From Pythium myriotylum (taxonomy: Eukaryota > Oomycota > Peronosporomycetes > Pythiales > Pythiaceae): a DNA stretch of 64,000 nucleotides. Location: contig JALJCQ010000012.1 of NCBI GenBank assembly GCA_023091665.1, positions 3,658,001 through 3,722,000 of the forward strand. The letters are read 5' to 3'. A model generated the notes under the pieces. The model was given only the letters and a program-made list of their open reading frames with translations, did not search any database and was not told where the DNA came from. Positions within the stretch are counted from its first letter, which is position 1; every line of letters begins with the position of its first letter. Position numbers and translations under genes: made by a program. This document shows, piece after piece, positions 31,029 through 41,596 of the stretch.

Positions 31029-32597
31029 TTAGTAGGACACAAACGAACGCACGGTCCCATCTTTTTCGCAGAGCGTCGACTCGGGGAGGTTCTTGAAGTA
31101 CGCCTCGAGCGATGCATCCACGCGTGTGGCTTCCGACTCCTTGACGATGACCGTGTAGTTGGCGCCCGGGATCGTGCTGAACTCAGACGTGTACAGGAAG
31201 TTACTCAGGACGAGCTTGAACGAGTCCGTGTCCTGCACAGGGCCCGTGCGCGTCGGGTGGCCTGACCACTCGAGGCTCGTGATGGACCCAGTGTTGTAGG
31301 CCGTGCACTTGAACGTGTACTTGACGCCCGCTGGGTGCACGTAGAAGCCGTTTTGGTTGATGCCGCTGCTACCACAGCTGCCGACCATCTCCTTCGTGAT
31401 AAACTTCTTGAGCGAGGCACCGTCAGTCTGCACGACCATGATCGTGTTGCCGAACGGTGACCACGCCACGACCTCGCCCAGCGTGATCGGTCCGGCAGGA
31501 TAGATTTTGTCGGTACGGATGCCACCGCCGTTCATCACGACAACATCACCCGAGCCAGCCCCGTAGAAGTTCATCTGCGCATCCGTGAACAAGTGGCCGA
31601 TCGTTGAGTCTTTGCTTCGCACGACCTTGCTCGTGAGGTCGAGTGGCGCGCAGAGTGTGCCGACGACTCGAGCAAACAACTCGCCAATCTTCTTCGAGTA
31701 GCCCGAGATGACAGCGTCAAGAGCGGGGTCTGTTGGGAGCTGCTCGGTGATCTGGATCGACGAGTGGTTCATGTTGAAGCTCGCAGGCGTGGGCAGATCC
31801 CTCGCCTTGTATTCGATGTGAGACGTCCAGACGGAGCGGAAATCGAAGTCTGCCTTGACGTAGGGGGTTGGCAAGTCGGTACGCTGCATGGAATCGTGGT
31901 CGTGCCCGCCATAAATCATGTGGATACCCGATACCTCCTTGGCGAGACGGTTGTCATCCTCAAATCCTTGATGAGTCAACGCGATGATCATGTCGACACC
32001 CGCCGCCTGGAGAATCGCAACTTCTTTCTTCGCCACTTCAATCGGATCCGTCCAGAAGAGGCCCTTGCTCGAGTCCTTCATGTCATACATAATGCCGAAA
32101 AGGCCAATCTTCAGCGTGCCAAACTTGGGGTCGTTAAACTGCTTGATCGCACGGGGCTGGGTGTTACGGAGCAGCTTGCCCGTGCTGAGTTCGTAGCAAT
32201 TGGCATTGAGCCACGGGAACTTGGTGGCGCTCGTGACGTTCAAGAATGCGTCGATGCCGAAGTCAAATTCATGGTTTCCCAGACACGCGAAGTCGACGCC
32301 AATCGCGTTGTGCGCATCCACCATCTGCATGCCTTTGAATTGCGAAGACCAAAGCGACGGCGACATGGTGTCACCAGCAAAGAGGACGAGGCTGTTGGGG
32401 TTCTTGGCGCGCATATCCTTGGCGATGGGTACGACGCGCGACGGACCACCGAGGTTGACACCGTTGACGTTGTCTTGAAGCATCTCATAGACATCGTTAT
32501 AAGCGAGGATATCCAGCACGGCCGTAACGTCCTTGCCCAGTTCGACCGAAATCGCAGCCGAGGCAAGCGCGCTTGTGATCGCAGCTCCGAACTTCAT
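31029..32597 (-). CDS. secreted 5'-nucleotidase family protein, gene 5
   Basis: 522 aa. The start at 32597 gives MKFGAAITSALASAAISVEL, a weaker but plausible signal peptide. All family motifs are kept: YNDVYEM, GDTMSPSL, GNHEFDFG, ALTHQG, GGHDH, NGGGIRTD and SPFGN. It is the most divergent of the five copies: the second half of the metal domain reads GFEDDNRLAKEVSGIHMIYG, and the C-terminal part has its own substitutions. It stands alone, outside the paired units, and may represent the older single-copy form. It is probably extracellular. Confidence 0.9.
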   Translation of the reverse strand: MKFGAAITSALASAAISVELGKDVTAVLDILAYNDVYEMLQDNVNGVNLGGPSRVVPIAKDMRAKNPNSLVLFAGDTMSPSLWSSQFKGMQMVDAHNAIGVDFACLGNHEFDFGIDAFLNVTSATKFPWLNANCYELSTGKLLRNTQPRAIKQFNDPKFGTLKIGLFGIMYDMKDSSKGLFWTDPIEVAKKEVAILQAAGVDMIIALTHQGFEDDNRLAKEVSGIHMIYGGHDHDSMQRTDLPTPYVKADFDFRSVWTSHIEYKARDLPTPASFNMNHSSIQITEQLPTDPALDAVISGYSKKIGELFARVVGTLCAPLDLTSKVVRSKDSTIGHLFTDAQMNFYGAGSGDVVVMNGGGIRTDKIYPAGPITLGEVVAWSPFGNTIMVVQTDGASLKKFITKEMVGSCGSSGINQNGFYVHPAGVKYTFKCTAYNTGSITSLEWSGHPTRTGPVQDTDSFKLVLSNFLYTSEFSTIPGANYTVIVKESEATRVDASLEAYFKNLPESTLCEKDGTVRSFVSY

Positions 32598-34977
32598 CGT
32601 TCGCTTTGTCTCGGTGCTCGCGACGTGGATAACGAAGAAAAATACAAAGTGGCTCTCCCTGCCGGGCACATCCGAACGCCACCGTGATAAGACGCCTCCG
32701 AATGTTCTCAGACGAAAGGACTAACGCCACAACGTGGAACATCCTGCTGGCTTGTCGTTGGTTCGTGGGCGACTGTGTTTGGCTTGCGACTGATCACTAC
32801 ACACGCTGGGGGCACCATTGTGCGGGTGACAACGAGACCACCTCTCTCCGAGACGCGACTTCAGGACAGCATGGGTGAGTTTCGGCGATGGATAAGACGG
32901 GCAAACGAGGCAGAAAAGTTGCGTCCATTGTCCTTTTCCCACCCGTTCTTGAAGAAGCTTACATCTGGGAAGTCCTGGGCTCGCTGTCAGCCACGTAAGG
33001 CGAAACAGATCATCTCTCTCATCGAGATATAAAGCCCCAAATCGACAAGTTGTATCTATTTCTTCCCGATACGCGGCGACGGATATGAGATCCCCACAAA
33101 CCCAATCGCGATGCGCTCGCCCGATCGGACGTATTATTGAAGAATCGTGAAGGCATGTAGAAGCCCGAGCCACCCACGGGTTCTGGTGTGTCTGTCCGCC
33201 GATCCACAAGATCGCGTCGTTTCATTGAACGGAACCCTTGTAGAGAAAGGCCAGCTATTTTTGTATCATCACAACCTCCTTCTAATCTTTATATACCGTT
33301 TATTATATTTAAGAAAATGTAAAATCTGGATATATAGTATATTTTGTTTAGATCGATATATTAGTTGGAACAAAAATTAAGTTTGCTCTAGTGAATGTCC
33401 TAGATATATTTGGACCTTTGGATCCGATCACCCTGCTAAACTCGTACCCAAACGCGTCGCTTTCGCGAGTCTTCTGCAGTCAGCTGATGGGAGAGACCGT
33501 CGGTCTCGGTTGCACTTATCCTACGCGGATGGCCAACTTCTTCTCGAGTGGATCTGCTTCGTCCGAGGATAACACACGTCGCAAGCAATTCGTGTCGTGA
33601 CCATGCGTACCCAACTCGCACCACATGCCGAGACAACCGATGCAGGCTGCATCGGTTGTCTCGTTAGCTGGACCCCATGCAATGGAAGCGGGGTTCGGAT
33701 AACGTATACAAACACGACTCGTCGTACGAAAATGGAATATCCGGATTAGATCGTGGATGAGAATCCGAATCCGACTAGAAATAGTGCCCCCTACCTCCCT
33801 GTTTAGAACTTTGGCTATTCCTTTCAGTTCGTAACCTCTCGCGAGTTGCGGAGACCGTGCCCAGCCTTGGTCTCCGTATGATGCCGGCGATCATCCTCAC
33901 CTCACGCGATCGAGATGTGCAACATAGAGAAGCAGTCAGTGCTTCAGCAAGTCCTCTGTGAAGCTCCGCGTACTAGATTTCACACCATGCTGCGCGCACT
34001 CAGATGAGACGCCCGTCGTCCAACCGAATGGCGACTTGTCCTCGGTAACGCGAGCGCGAACAGGACAGACTTTGTGGAGGCCACTCGGCGGAGATTATTG
34101 ATAAGCGGCGGTTTACATAAGAGAGGACTCGAGCGCCCGATGCCTCGTCCTGGTCGAGACTGTGCTACTGTCAAGTCCGATCTTGATTGGGATCCTCGAC
34201 GCCATGGCGCGTATTCCGACGAGTGAAGCACTGGTGACCCACAGCCATGGTTTATCGGTGCGACCCTTCGTGCATGTGTTCAAGCGCGATCTCTGTCCTC
34301 GACCAAACGCATACAGTGTTTCTTCCTTCTTCAGTCAGAGCCCTCCACGAATTTGAATACGGTCAGAGAGAGGCTTTCACGGTTGTTTTGATTCTGAGAA
34401 CAACCTGCGGATTTGCTTCACACCATTCACTTGTACCACCGCATTTATCACCAAGCTGATCATGTGGTGTAAGTGGGGGAAAGCCTCCTGCAGTAACCAT
34501 GCTACGGGGGGTTGCGATGGTTCAACTCAATCTGATACTGACTTTCTCAGCGTGCAATATCGTGCTCGTGCTGCTGCATGGCTCGAACAGTCTGGCACGA
34601 TGGAGGCTCAGAAATGACGAAGGTGTTGATCTGTCGTGGACTTCAATAGGCTTAAGCTGGACTAAAATTGTTGACTCGCTGAAAATTGCGGTTCTGCGAT
34701 TTGTTCGAGTTTAGCTCGACGAGTGCATCCCCGACAAATTCGTGTTTCAATCGGAGTGAGAGGAGACTCCTGAGCGTGGATGTCTGAGTATGCTTGGCCC
34801 CAAAGTTGATGCTGCGCTTGCTTTTTGCGAGCGCTTCCGTTGAACTGCGTGGTAGCGACTCGGTGTGACGCATAGCCCAGAAAAATCGTTTCGAGCATAA
34901 GCAACTGGTGTGGTGGTGCTTGCTCTGGCTCATTATCTCACCTCATACCATGCATCCTCGTCATCAAGCTTTTCGAT
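32598..34977. other. no gene recognised
   Basis: Scattered frames below 165 codons without recognisable domains. AT-rich at 33250-33400. A perfect hairpin lies at 33629-33663. Confidence 0.4.
33629..33663. repeat. perfect hairpin, 17-bp arms, 1-base loop
   Basis: CGAGACAACCGATGCAG (33629-33645), G, then its exact reverse complement (33647-33663). Confidence 0.95.
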
Positions 34978-35657
34978 ATGGCTCCATTGAATCCGCCGAA
35001 CTCGGGACTCGCGCGCAGTCACGTCTTTTGGATGCGCGCATTCGTTGTTGTCTTTCTTAACACGATGTCGATCTTCATTCAGATACGCTACTTTGTTCCG
35101 ACCATGGTGTTTTCTAAAGCCTTCCACGCAGCCAGTGGACCAGCGGCGGGCATCGCTATCAGCGCCACAGTTCTGGTCTCGTCGGCAATCGGGTTCCCAT
35201 TGCCTTTCGACTTCACGTGTCGCGGGCCAAACTTGATCGGACTGCCCACAATTGGTAGCAATGGACAAGCTGCCGCGAAAGCAGTTCGCGATCCAGTACA
35301 CGGGTCTCTCCACTCCTCCGTTGGGAACGTGCCTCTTGACGTGAGCTTGGAGCTCATGTCTTTCTTTATAATCTGCCGCAAGATTCGCTGGCGAGCGCGT
35401 ATTTCCTCGCTGCATCAGCCTGTGTATATTCTTCACACAAACTGGGTGATGCAGTGGGTCGTGCTCACGGTGCAAGTATCGCTAGTTCACTGAAGCTGAT
35501 GCAGTGGGTCGTGCTCACGGTGCAAGTATCGCTAGTTCACTGTGGCAGGAGTGATCATTGGATTGGCTGCTTGGGCTTGATTCCTCTGGGGAAGGTCGTG
35601 GCTCGGACACGGTTCGAATTTTCCTTCCGCTTCGAGTGGCTGCGCAAGAAGGGCTAA
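34978..35657 (+). pseudogene. fragment of a multi-span membrane protein broken by a 50-bp tandem duplication
   Basis: The plus frame from 34978 has hydrophobic segments (MRAFVVVFLNTMSIFIQI; GIAISATVLVSSAIGFPLPF; LELMSFFIICRKI; WVMQWVVLTVQVSLVH). The last is encoded by a 46-base block that is repeated with a 50-base period (35447-35492 and 35497-35542). As 50 is not a multiple of three, the frame stops after the first copy. Reading on from the second copy continues CGRSDHWIGCLGLIPLGKVV. The family is not recognised. Confidence 0.4.
35447..35542. repeat. tandem duplication, 50-base period
   Basis: Two identical 46-base copies separated by AAGC. Identity suggests a recent event. Confidence 0.9.
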
Positions 35658-36024
35658 AGGCGCGGAATCCAAGATTATCCACGCAAACAATGGGAAAGTG
35701 CGTCTTTCGGTGGCGACACGCTCTTCTCCGGCCTTCCACACGAAGTGTTGACAATGACCGCAGAGGCGCTTTGCTGTACCAAACAATGGGACTGGATGAG
35801 GAATAGAACTAGATTCACGAGTGTCGCTTATACTCATAACAGATTACTATTGGTCACTAGACGAAGATGAACGACGAGCGACGTCAACCACGACGGAAGG
35901 TGCTTCACCGACATCCACTTAATACGCGTACTGTACATCGAATCGAACGAGGAGGAGTGGGGACACCGCGCGGTTCCTATCTTCCGAATGGATAGGGCGC
36001 GTGTCTCCAGAGAGATCGGACTCT
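35658..36024. other. no gene recognised
   Basis: Spacer before the 3' end of the PAN-CAP gene at 36025. Confidence 0.4.
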
Positions 36025-36786
36025 TTACATGAGGCGGCCAAAGTCCTGAGTCCAGTAGATCTTGTAGGTGCCGCAGTTGTTGTTGGTCACCTTGGCAAAG
36101 CCAACCTGGGTCACCGACGAACGGAGGAGGTTGGCCAGGTGGCCTGGGGAGGCGATCCAGCCGTTCATGACATCGTTGACGGACTGGTAGCCGGCGGCAA
36201 CGTTCTCAGCAACTGAGTTCCAGGTGTAGCTCTGAGCCTTGATGCGGTCACCGAGACCGAGTCCGCTGCTGTCGTCGTGGCTCATGGTGCACTGGTTGGC
36301 CTGGTCCACGGTGTGAAGGTAGGCAGCACGGGTGAGGCGGCTATCGATCGTGAGTGCCGGGAGGCCGTTTTGCGCACGGAGCGAGTTGATCCGCGAGAGC
36401 ATCTCCTGGTTCTCGCTGTCGGTCATGCCGTTGCTCGTCTGGCTCTGCTGGTTCTGACCCGAGTTGCCTTCCGAGAAGCGGCCAAGCACGTAGCCGCAAC
36501 CCATGCCCTGGGAGTACGAGTTCGTGCCCGACGCGCCGTTCTTGAGCCAGCACGTGCCACCGTTATAGTTTGACCACGTCCAGTGCGTGCAGCTGCCGTC
36601 GTTGGCACAGGCATCACCGCAGCGGTCAGCGCCGCCACGCACCGAGTAGAGATCGCCGCCGTAAAAGTCGCAGTTGTTGTCCCACATGACGCGGTTGCCC
36701 GAGCCGAATTGCCAGGCCGAGACCGATGGCATTGCCGTGAGTGCCGTAGCGGCAGCGAGCGCGAGGAGAGAGATCGTCGAAGGCAT
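36025..36786 (-). CDS. secreted PAN/Apple plus CAP (SCP) domain protein
   Basis: 253 aa. The start at 36786 is chosen because it opens a signal peptide (MPSTISLLALAAATALTAMP, cut near VSA). The mature protein begins WQFGSGNRVMWDNNCDFYGG, a PAN/Apple-like domain with six cysteines ending at GMGCGYVLGRF (about residue 104). A Ser/Gln-rich linker follows, then a CAP domain (about 125-253) with the expected His (YLHTVDQANQC), Glu (VAENVAAGY) and second His (SPGHLANLL), ending VGFAKVTNN...YWTQDF. PAN domains bind sugars or proteins, and CAP proteins often act extracellularly. The specific role is unknown. An Inr-like block lies at 36813-36827. Confidence 0.88.
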   Translation of the reverse strand: MPSTISLLALAAATALTAMPSVSAWQFGSGNRVMWDNNCDFYGGDLYSVRGGADRCGDACANDGSCTHWTWSNYNGGTCWLKNGASGTNSYSQGMGCGYVLGRFSEGNSGQNQQSQTSNGMTDSENQEMLSRINSLRAQNGLPALTIDSRLTRAAYLHTVDQANQCTMSHDDSSGLGLGDRIKAQSYTWNSVAENVAAGYQSVNDVMNGWIASPGHLANLLRSSVTQVGFAKVTNNNCGTYKIYWTQDFGRLM

Positions 36787-36812
36787 TGCTGTAAGTGTTT
36801 GTGTGGGAGAGC

Positions 36813-36827
36813 AAATTGGATTGTGAG
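36813..36827 (-). promoter_or_regulatory. Inr-like core promoter of the PAN-CAP gene
   Basis: The minus strand reads CTCACAATCCAATTT, with the CAWTTT half conserved, 26 bases before the ATG. Confidence 0.4.
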
Positions 36828-37842
36828 TTGGATTCCGACTTGCTACTGCTGGGTGCTGAAGTAAAGGGAGGGGGGATCCACTTCCGTACGGTCTCCGGTG
36901 TCGTACCGTCGGTGACACGGCCTCAACAAATGGTGAGTCCGACGCTTGTCGTTCAGAGACCCAACTGGTTCTGGTGGAAGTCGCGACAGTCTGGATGTAC
37001 CATGCAAACTCCGAGTCTGACCGGAAAAGCCGTTCGCAACTGCTGTTCAGTGCTCAAGAAGCTTCAGACATGGTCTCGGTCCGGATCGCTGTACTATCCC
37101 ACGACGTCGTCGATCGTGACGCTCGCTTGACGACACTCAGCGCCTGTCGGGATCACCTCGCGGAGGACTCTTCAGCGAGTCCCACGCCTGGATGGTCGGA
37201 CCACTTTGTCCATTTTCCCTAACGAATCTTGTCCAGTATTCGGACCCTCAGACGTCTTTGAGAGCCTGAGCCGGACCAGTGGCTACCACCCACCTACCAA
37301 GCTTTGTAGCTTGCTTGGAGGCCACCCTTTGAGACTCGGATTCTGCCTCGAGTTTCTGACCATTGGGAACACCAGCACAGAAGCGAGGAGAGCCTTGCGA
37401 TCGAGACCTCAAGAACTCGTTGCCGCGACAAGCAGACAATAATAGGCGCCAGTAGAGGCGCGCGAGTCCCAGTTGTCGCGGCGGCGCTTTTACGGTACTG
37501 TCGGCCAATTGACAAGCTTGCTTCTGACCACATGGTCTCTCTATCCCACGTGACGCTAACATCTCATTGGAAGATTTTCTGGCCACATCATCGTTCGACC
37601 AACAAGGAGGCCAGTGATCGGGATCCCCTTCCTGTGGAAATCAATTGGTTGGAGTCGTGGAGGTCAGTAAATCTGCGAGAGTCGATATGGATGGATCCTT
37701 CGCGACTTGACACAGCCGCTCGGGCAAAATAACTCCCATGGAGAATCCGGGCGTCTCCATTAACTGCGAGATGCAGCGACGGATGCTAAACCAGGTATTC
37801 GAGTGAATTCACATGCTGACGCGACACGCTCGCCAAGTGGTC
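36828..37842. other. no gene recognised
   Basis: About 1 kb between the PAN-CAP promoter and the 3' end of the ROCO gene. Short frames only. Confidence 0.4.
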
Positions 37843-40753
37843 TTATTCGAAGTGAGTCTTGAACGCTTCCCATGTCGGCGCTGGGGGCATCCATTTGACG
37901 GCGTGATTCGTTAATGGATGGCTGAACAGACTTTCTAGTGAATGCGAGTTGCCTTCGTTATCTCGAGCGACTCGAGTGAACCGGAGGCCTCGGTATCCGC
38001 GCAGCACGCGCTCGAGCCCGCTGCTGACCAAAGAGACGGCCTCCCATAGATCGCGAGCTTGGTGCTCTGTCGCTGTCTTGGCCAAAAGTGCCTCCAGCCA
38101 CAACATACGGTGCAGCGTCTTGTGGTCGCGATTGACCATAATTCGACAAGCGCTGACAGTTTTGCTTTCAAATAGTATCCAATCTGGACCAGCGTTGAGG
38201 TTAATGAACGGCGAGTGGCACGCAACGACGATGTGATCAAACAAAGTATCGGGGAGGTTATTCACAAATTGGTACTCCCAGTGCACACGCACGTCGTCCA
38301 TGTCTCCGGAGGCTGTGCGATCGAGACGTACGACGTCGCCACCAAAAAGCCATGCTGCGCACGTCTTAGATCTCCAAAATGCTGGTACCATCAAATCGGA
38401 ATCCCACCTCATTTCTCCTGCGGTCGGCAACACCAGGTTGAAATGCTGCAACATTCGCTTCATCGCTAGCATTTGGCTACCTTCGTCAAGGTGGGCCCAA
38501 AATGGAAGCGCTCGAAGCTCGTTGTGAGGTAATGTGAGCGCCTTGCGGTTGTGATTCACAACTTGCCCGATGAAATCAATCAATAGCAGCGGATCGAGAA
38601 TCACCATCGAGCGGACGTAGTCGATTCCGAGCTCATCGTACCAGAGAATGTCTCCGAGGTCGTGGAGCGTTTGCAAAATGATCTGGCACGTTCGATCATC
38701 TACACCGATCGGCTGGAGATGATCAAGGAGTGTATCCAATAGAACGAATGTGCTTTGAAGACGTTCGCTGGTGGTCTGCTTGGCTGCTGCCTGGCGGACG
38801 GTGATGACTGATTCCAATACACGGGAATAACTATCGGGCATGTCGTAGCTTCTTTTCTCGCTTCCAACTATGACGTTCTCTAAGTCAACTCGAGCTTTCT
38901 GGACCGACACATAATCTCGACAGCTAACGAGCAACACTTGTGCGGGTCCGAGAAGTTCAGACTCACTACATTTGCTAATCGGAGCCTGGCGCTGGTCAGG
39001 GCAACGGACGATGTCCACGTAGCCTTCGACATGATGAAGTAGATGACTGAGGGTTGCAGTGACCTCGGCTGCAAACTCCTGGTCCTCATCAAGCAAGTCT
39101 GCCTTCGTTGCAACGAAAACAAACTCCGCGTCGGGTTGTCGTGCGCAAATGACGCGGATCCAGTGCAGCACAGTATTGTCAATGAACTCTTTCATCATAC
39201 GGTCGAGCTGCTTTGGGTCATCAGAGAACAGAGACGCTTGTAGCAGTGCTGTGGTGAACGCATCCAAGTCGATACAGACTAGGAAAAGCGTGCGCCTTGA
39301 GAAGAAAAGAGAGTGGGCCCCTCGGTATTCATCCTGGCCAGCGAAGTCCCAAAAAGTAACCTCGTGCATTTTATGCCGGCCGTCAGCACAAACTTCGACG
39401 AACTTGTGGACAATGTGATCTATGCCAATTGTTCGGTCATCACGACTGGCGAATCTGGGTTGTAGCGTGGTCAGAGACTGAATCAGGCTCGTCTTTCCAG
39501 CATTACTGGGGCCAACCACGCAAACTTTACGGCGAAACACAAGGTTGCGGGACATCTTCAACTCATCGATGTATGTTTGTACACTCAGAGACCCACGAAT
39601 AATATTCTCGAGGGGAACTTCGGTGAGTGGATGCCCTTGAGCCTGTTTGTGTGCCCACAATTGGAGGCACACGCGGAGAGACGGTGCCTCAGGGCGAGCA
39701 TAGTTCTTCTCGATCATATCATCACACTTGGCATCCCACTCAGCTCCATGGGAGACGAGCAATTGGATCACAGTGACAGCAGTGTTATCGAGAATCGAAT
39801 CAACGTAATCTCGCCGGACGCCTAACAAAATGTGCAGCGGCTTACGTAATTTCTACAAACCCAAATGGAGTGATCAGTCTGGATAAAGTAGTTCACTTTC
39901 TCAATGGACCGCTCACCCTGTCAACGGCATGAATATCAGCGCCGGCGGCGATCAACATCCGAGTAGCCTCAATCTTGCTGGTCTTACATGCCTTGTGCAG
40001 CGGTGTTTGACCAAGCTTTCGGCAAGAACTTCCATGAGTAACAACCACTTTACCAACCAGAAAAAGGGCTTCTCACTCTGTCGAACGCTTGAATGTTCGC
40101 TCCAGCGTTGAGAAGAAGCTGGATCGCTTCGAGGTATCCTTGTTGGGCAGCCCAGTGGAGTGGCGTTTCATCATGCTACGTAAATCACCGCATCCTCTTC
40201 CAATCAGCCAAATCAAACTCGGAAAAAGATATATCGCAACTCTCCCCTCCCCATCACATACATAATTAGTCACATCAACTGTAGCTCTGGCGGCGATCAA
40301 CAGCGGTATCACTTGCGCTTGCTTCCATGACACCGCCACATGCAGCGGCGTGTTCCCAAGCTACACATCCCCACCCAGTATGTCATTCAGTAAATCCCAT
40401 CCGTCTCTCTCTCTCTCTCTTTACCATCCATGCAATCTCAAACGAACCCGATCGGCAGCGTCCACATCCGCGCCGTGGCCTAGCAGTACGTCGACCACAG
40501 CGACGTGTCCTTTCTCCGCGGCCCAGTGGAGCGGCGTGCGCTTGTACTGCAACAGCAAAACTCGTCATGACCCGCGTTGAAGTTGAAGTCAACTCGCTCG
40601 GCGACGCCCACGCACGTTGCGGCGGCGGTCGCGCGCGTCGGCGCCCACAGCGGGCAGCAGCGCGCGCACGAGTTCGACGTCGCCGTCGCGGCTCGCGCGC
40701 AGCAGCAGCTGCGCCGGCTTCTTCCTCGGCGGCGCCCACCACTTGGTCGCCAT
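37843..40753 (-). CDS. ankyrin-repeat ROCO protein (ankyrin - Roc GTPase - COR), six exons, 847 aa
   Basis: Exons: 40753-40616, 40546-40448, 40360-40262, 40175-40077, 40015-39917, 39852-37843. All five introns (61-87 bp) are GT-AG and in phase 0. Exons 2-5 are each exactly 99 bases and encode one 33-residue ankyrin repeat (e.g. [20 protein letters not shown]), so exon equals repeat. Exon 6 ends the ankyrin array and then shows the Roc P-loop GPSNAGKTS (39487-39513), switch [10 protein letters not shown] (39325-39348) and [14 protein letters not shown] domain of about 330 residues follows. There is no kinase domain. The start [20 protein letters not shown] is the first Met of exon 1. ROCO proteins are GTP-binding signalling proteins that dimerise through COR; this one is presumably cytosolic, with ankyrin repeats for partner binding. 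Intron positions are my reading and lack transcript support. Confidence 0.88.
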
Positions 40754-41257
40754 GCTTCGGGGGGATTGAGTAGATGTGTTGCTTATTGAAGGCAGAGATG
40801 GGAGGTGGTTACATTCGCGCAACCTGCACTTGGAGAAACATTCGCACAACCTATCGAATGGTGAGATTCGTGCAACAATTGTTTGGTACACATGAGGGCA
40901 TGGGATTTTCAGATAACGTTATGGAAAGGTACGAGATGTGGTTTTACCATAGACTGCGTTCGTGGAGCTCAAGGAGGTATACGGTAACATATTGTTTATA
41001 CCGTATTGGGACGCACTGAACAGCACACGAAGGCAAACAGATGCATGGTCACCACGATCAGTGCCGACTGTATGAGCTTTTGAAGGATACTGCTGGAAGT
41101 TCCACAATGCTCGACAGGGACGCAACGCAATTCAATTGAGACGACACTGAAATGACAAAAGCACAGCGATGAATCGATTATTTCGATGTTAACAGATTCT
41201 GTTGATATACTCACACGAGACTCCGCTAATGTAGCAACATAGGTTTGACATTGCGCG
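40754..41257. other. no gene recognised
   Basis: 5' flank of the ROCO gene and 3' flank of the PAN-only gene. Confidence 0.4.
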
Positions 41258-41596
41258 TTACGCGACGGTCGCGAATCGTCCAATGACAAAGCCACAGCCC
41301 ATTCCTGGGGCATCTCTCCAGATACCTTCCTTACCGCCCTTCATCCAGCATCCGTTGGTGGGCTCCCACGTCCAGTGCGTGCATCTCGGGTCGTCAGCGC
41401 AAATGTCCCCACACTTGGTGTTTGGTTGTTTCGTTGAGTAGAGGTCATCGCCGTAGAAGTCACAGTTGTTGGCCCAGTTGACTCGATTGCCGGATCCAAG
41501 CTGAAAATTCAAAGCCATCGTGGTCGGGATTGTAGAGAAGACGACTGCTGCAGAGAGCAGTGTGGCTCGGGCAATGGTCGATTTGGCTGAAAGCAT
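41258..41596 (-). CDS. secreted single PAN/Apple domain protein (112 aa)
   Basis: The protein has a signal peptide (MLSAKSTIARATLLSAAVVF, cut near TTMA) and one PAN domain beginning NFQLGSGNRVNWANNCDFYG. It has the same six cysteines as the PAN-CAP proteins and the end GMGCGFVIGRF, then stops after ATVA. There is no CAP domain, and none is seen downstream in any frame. It resembles the PAN halves of the cluster at 54966-63711 most (THWTWEPTNGCWMK). It may be a truncated family member or a stand-alone lectin-like protein; the frame is clean. Confidence 0.8.
   Translation of the reverse strand: MLSAKSTIARATLLSAAVVFSTIPTTMALNFQLGSGNRVNWANNCDFYGDDLYSTKQPNTKCGDICADDPRCTHWTWEPTNGCWMKGGKEGIWRDAPGMGCGFVIGRFATVA

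Noticed and set aside
34933..35475. 180-codon minus-strand ORF opposite the membrane-type frame
   Set aside because: Charged, low-information sequence, whereas the plus frame has repeated hydrophobic segments typical of a membrane protein.
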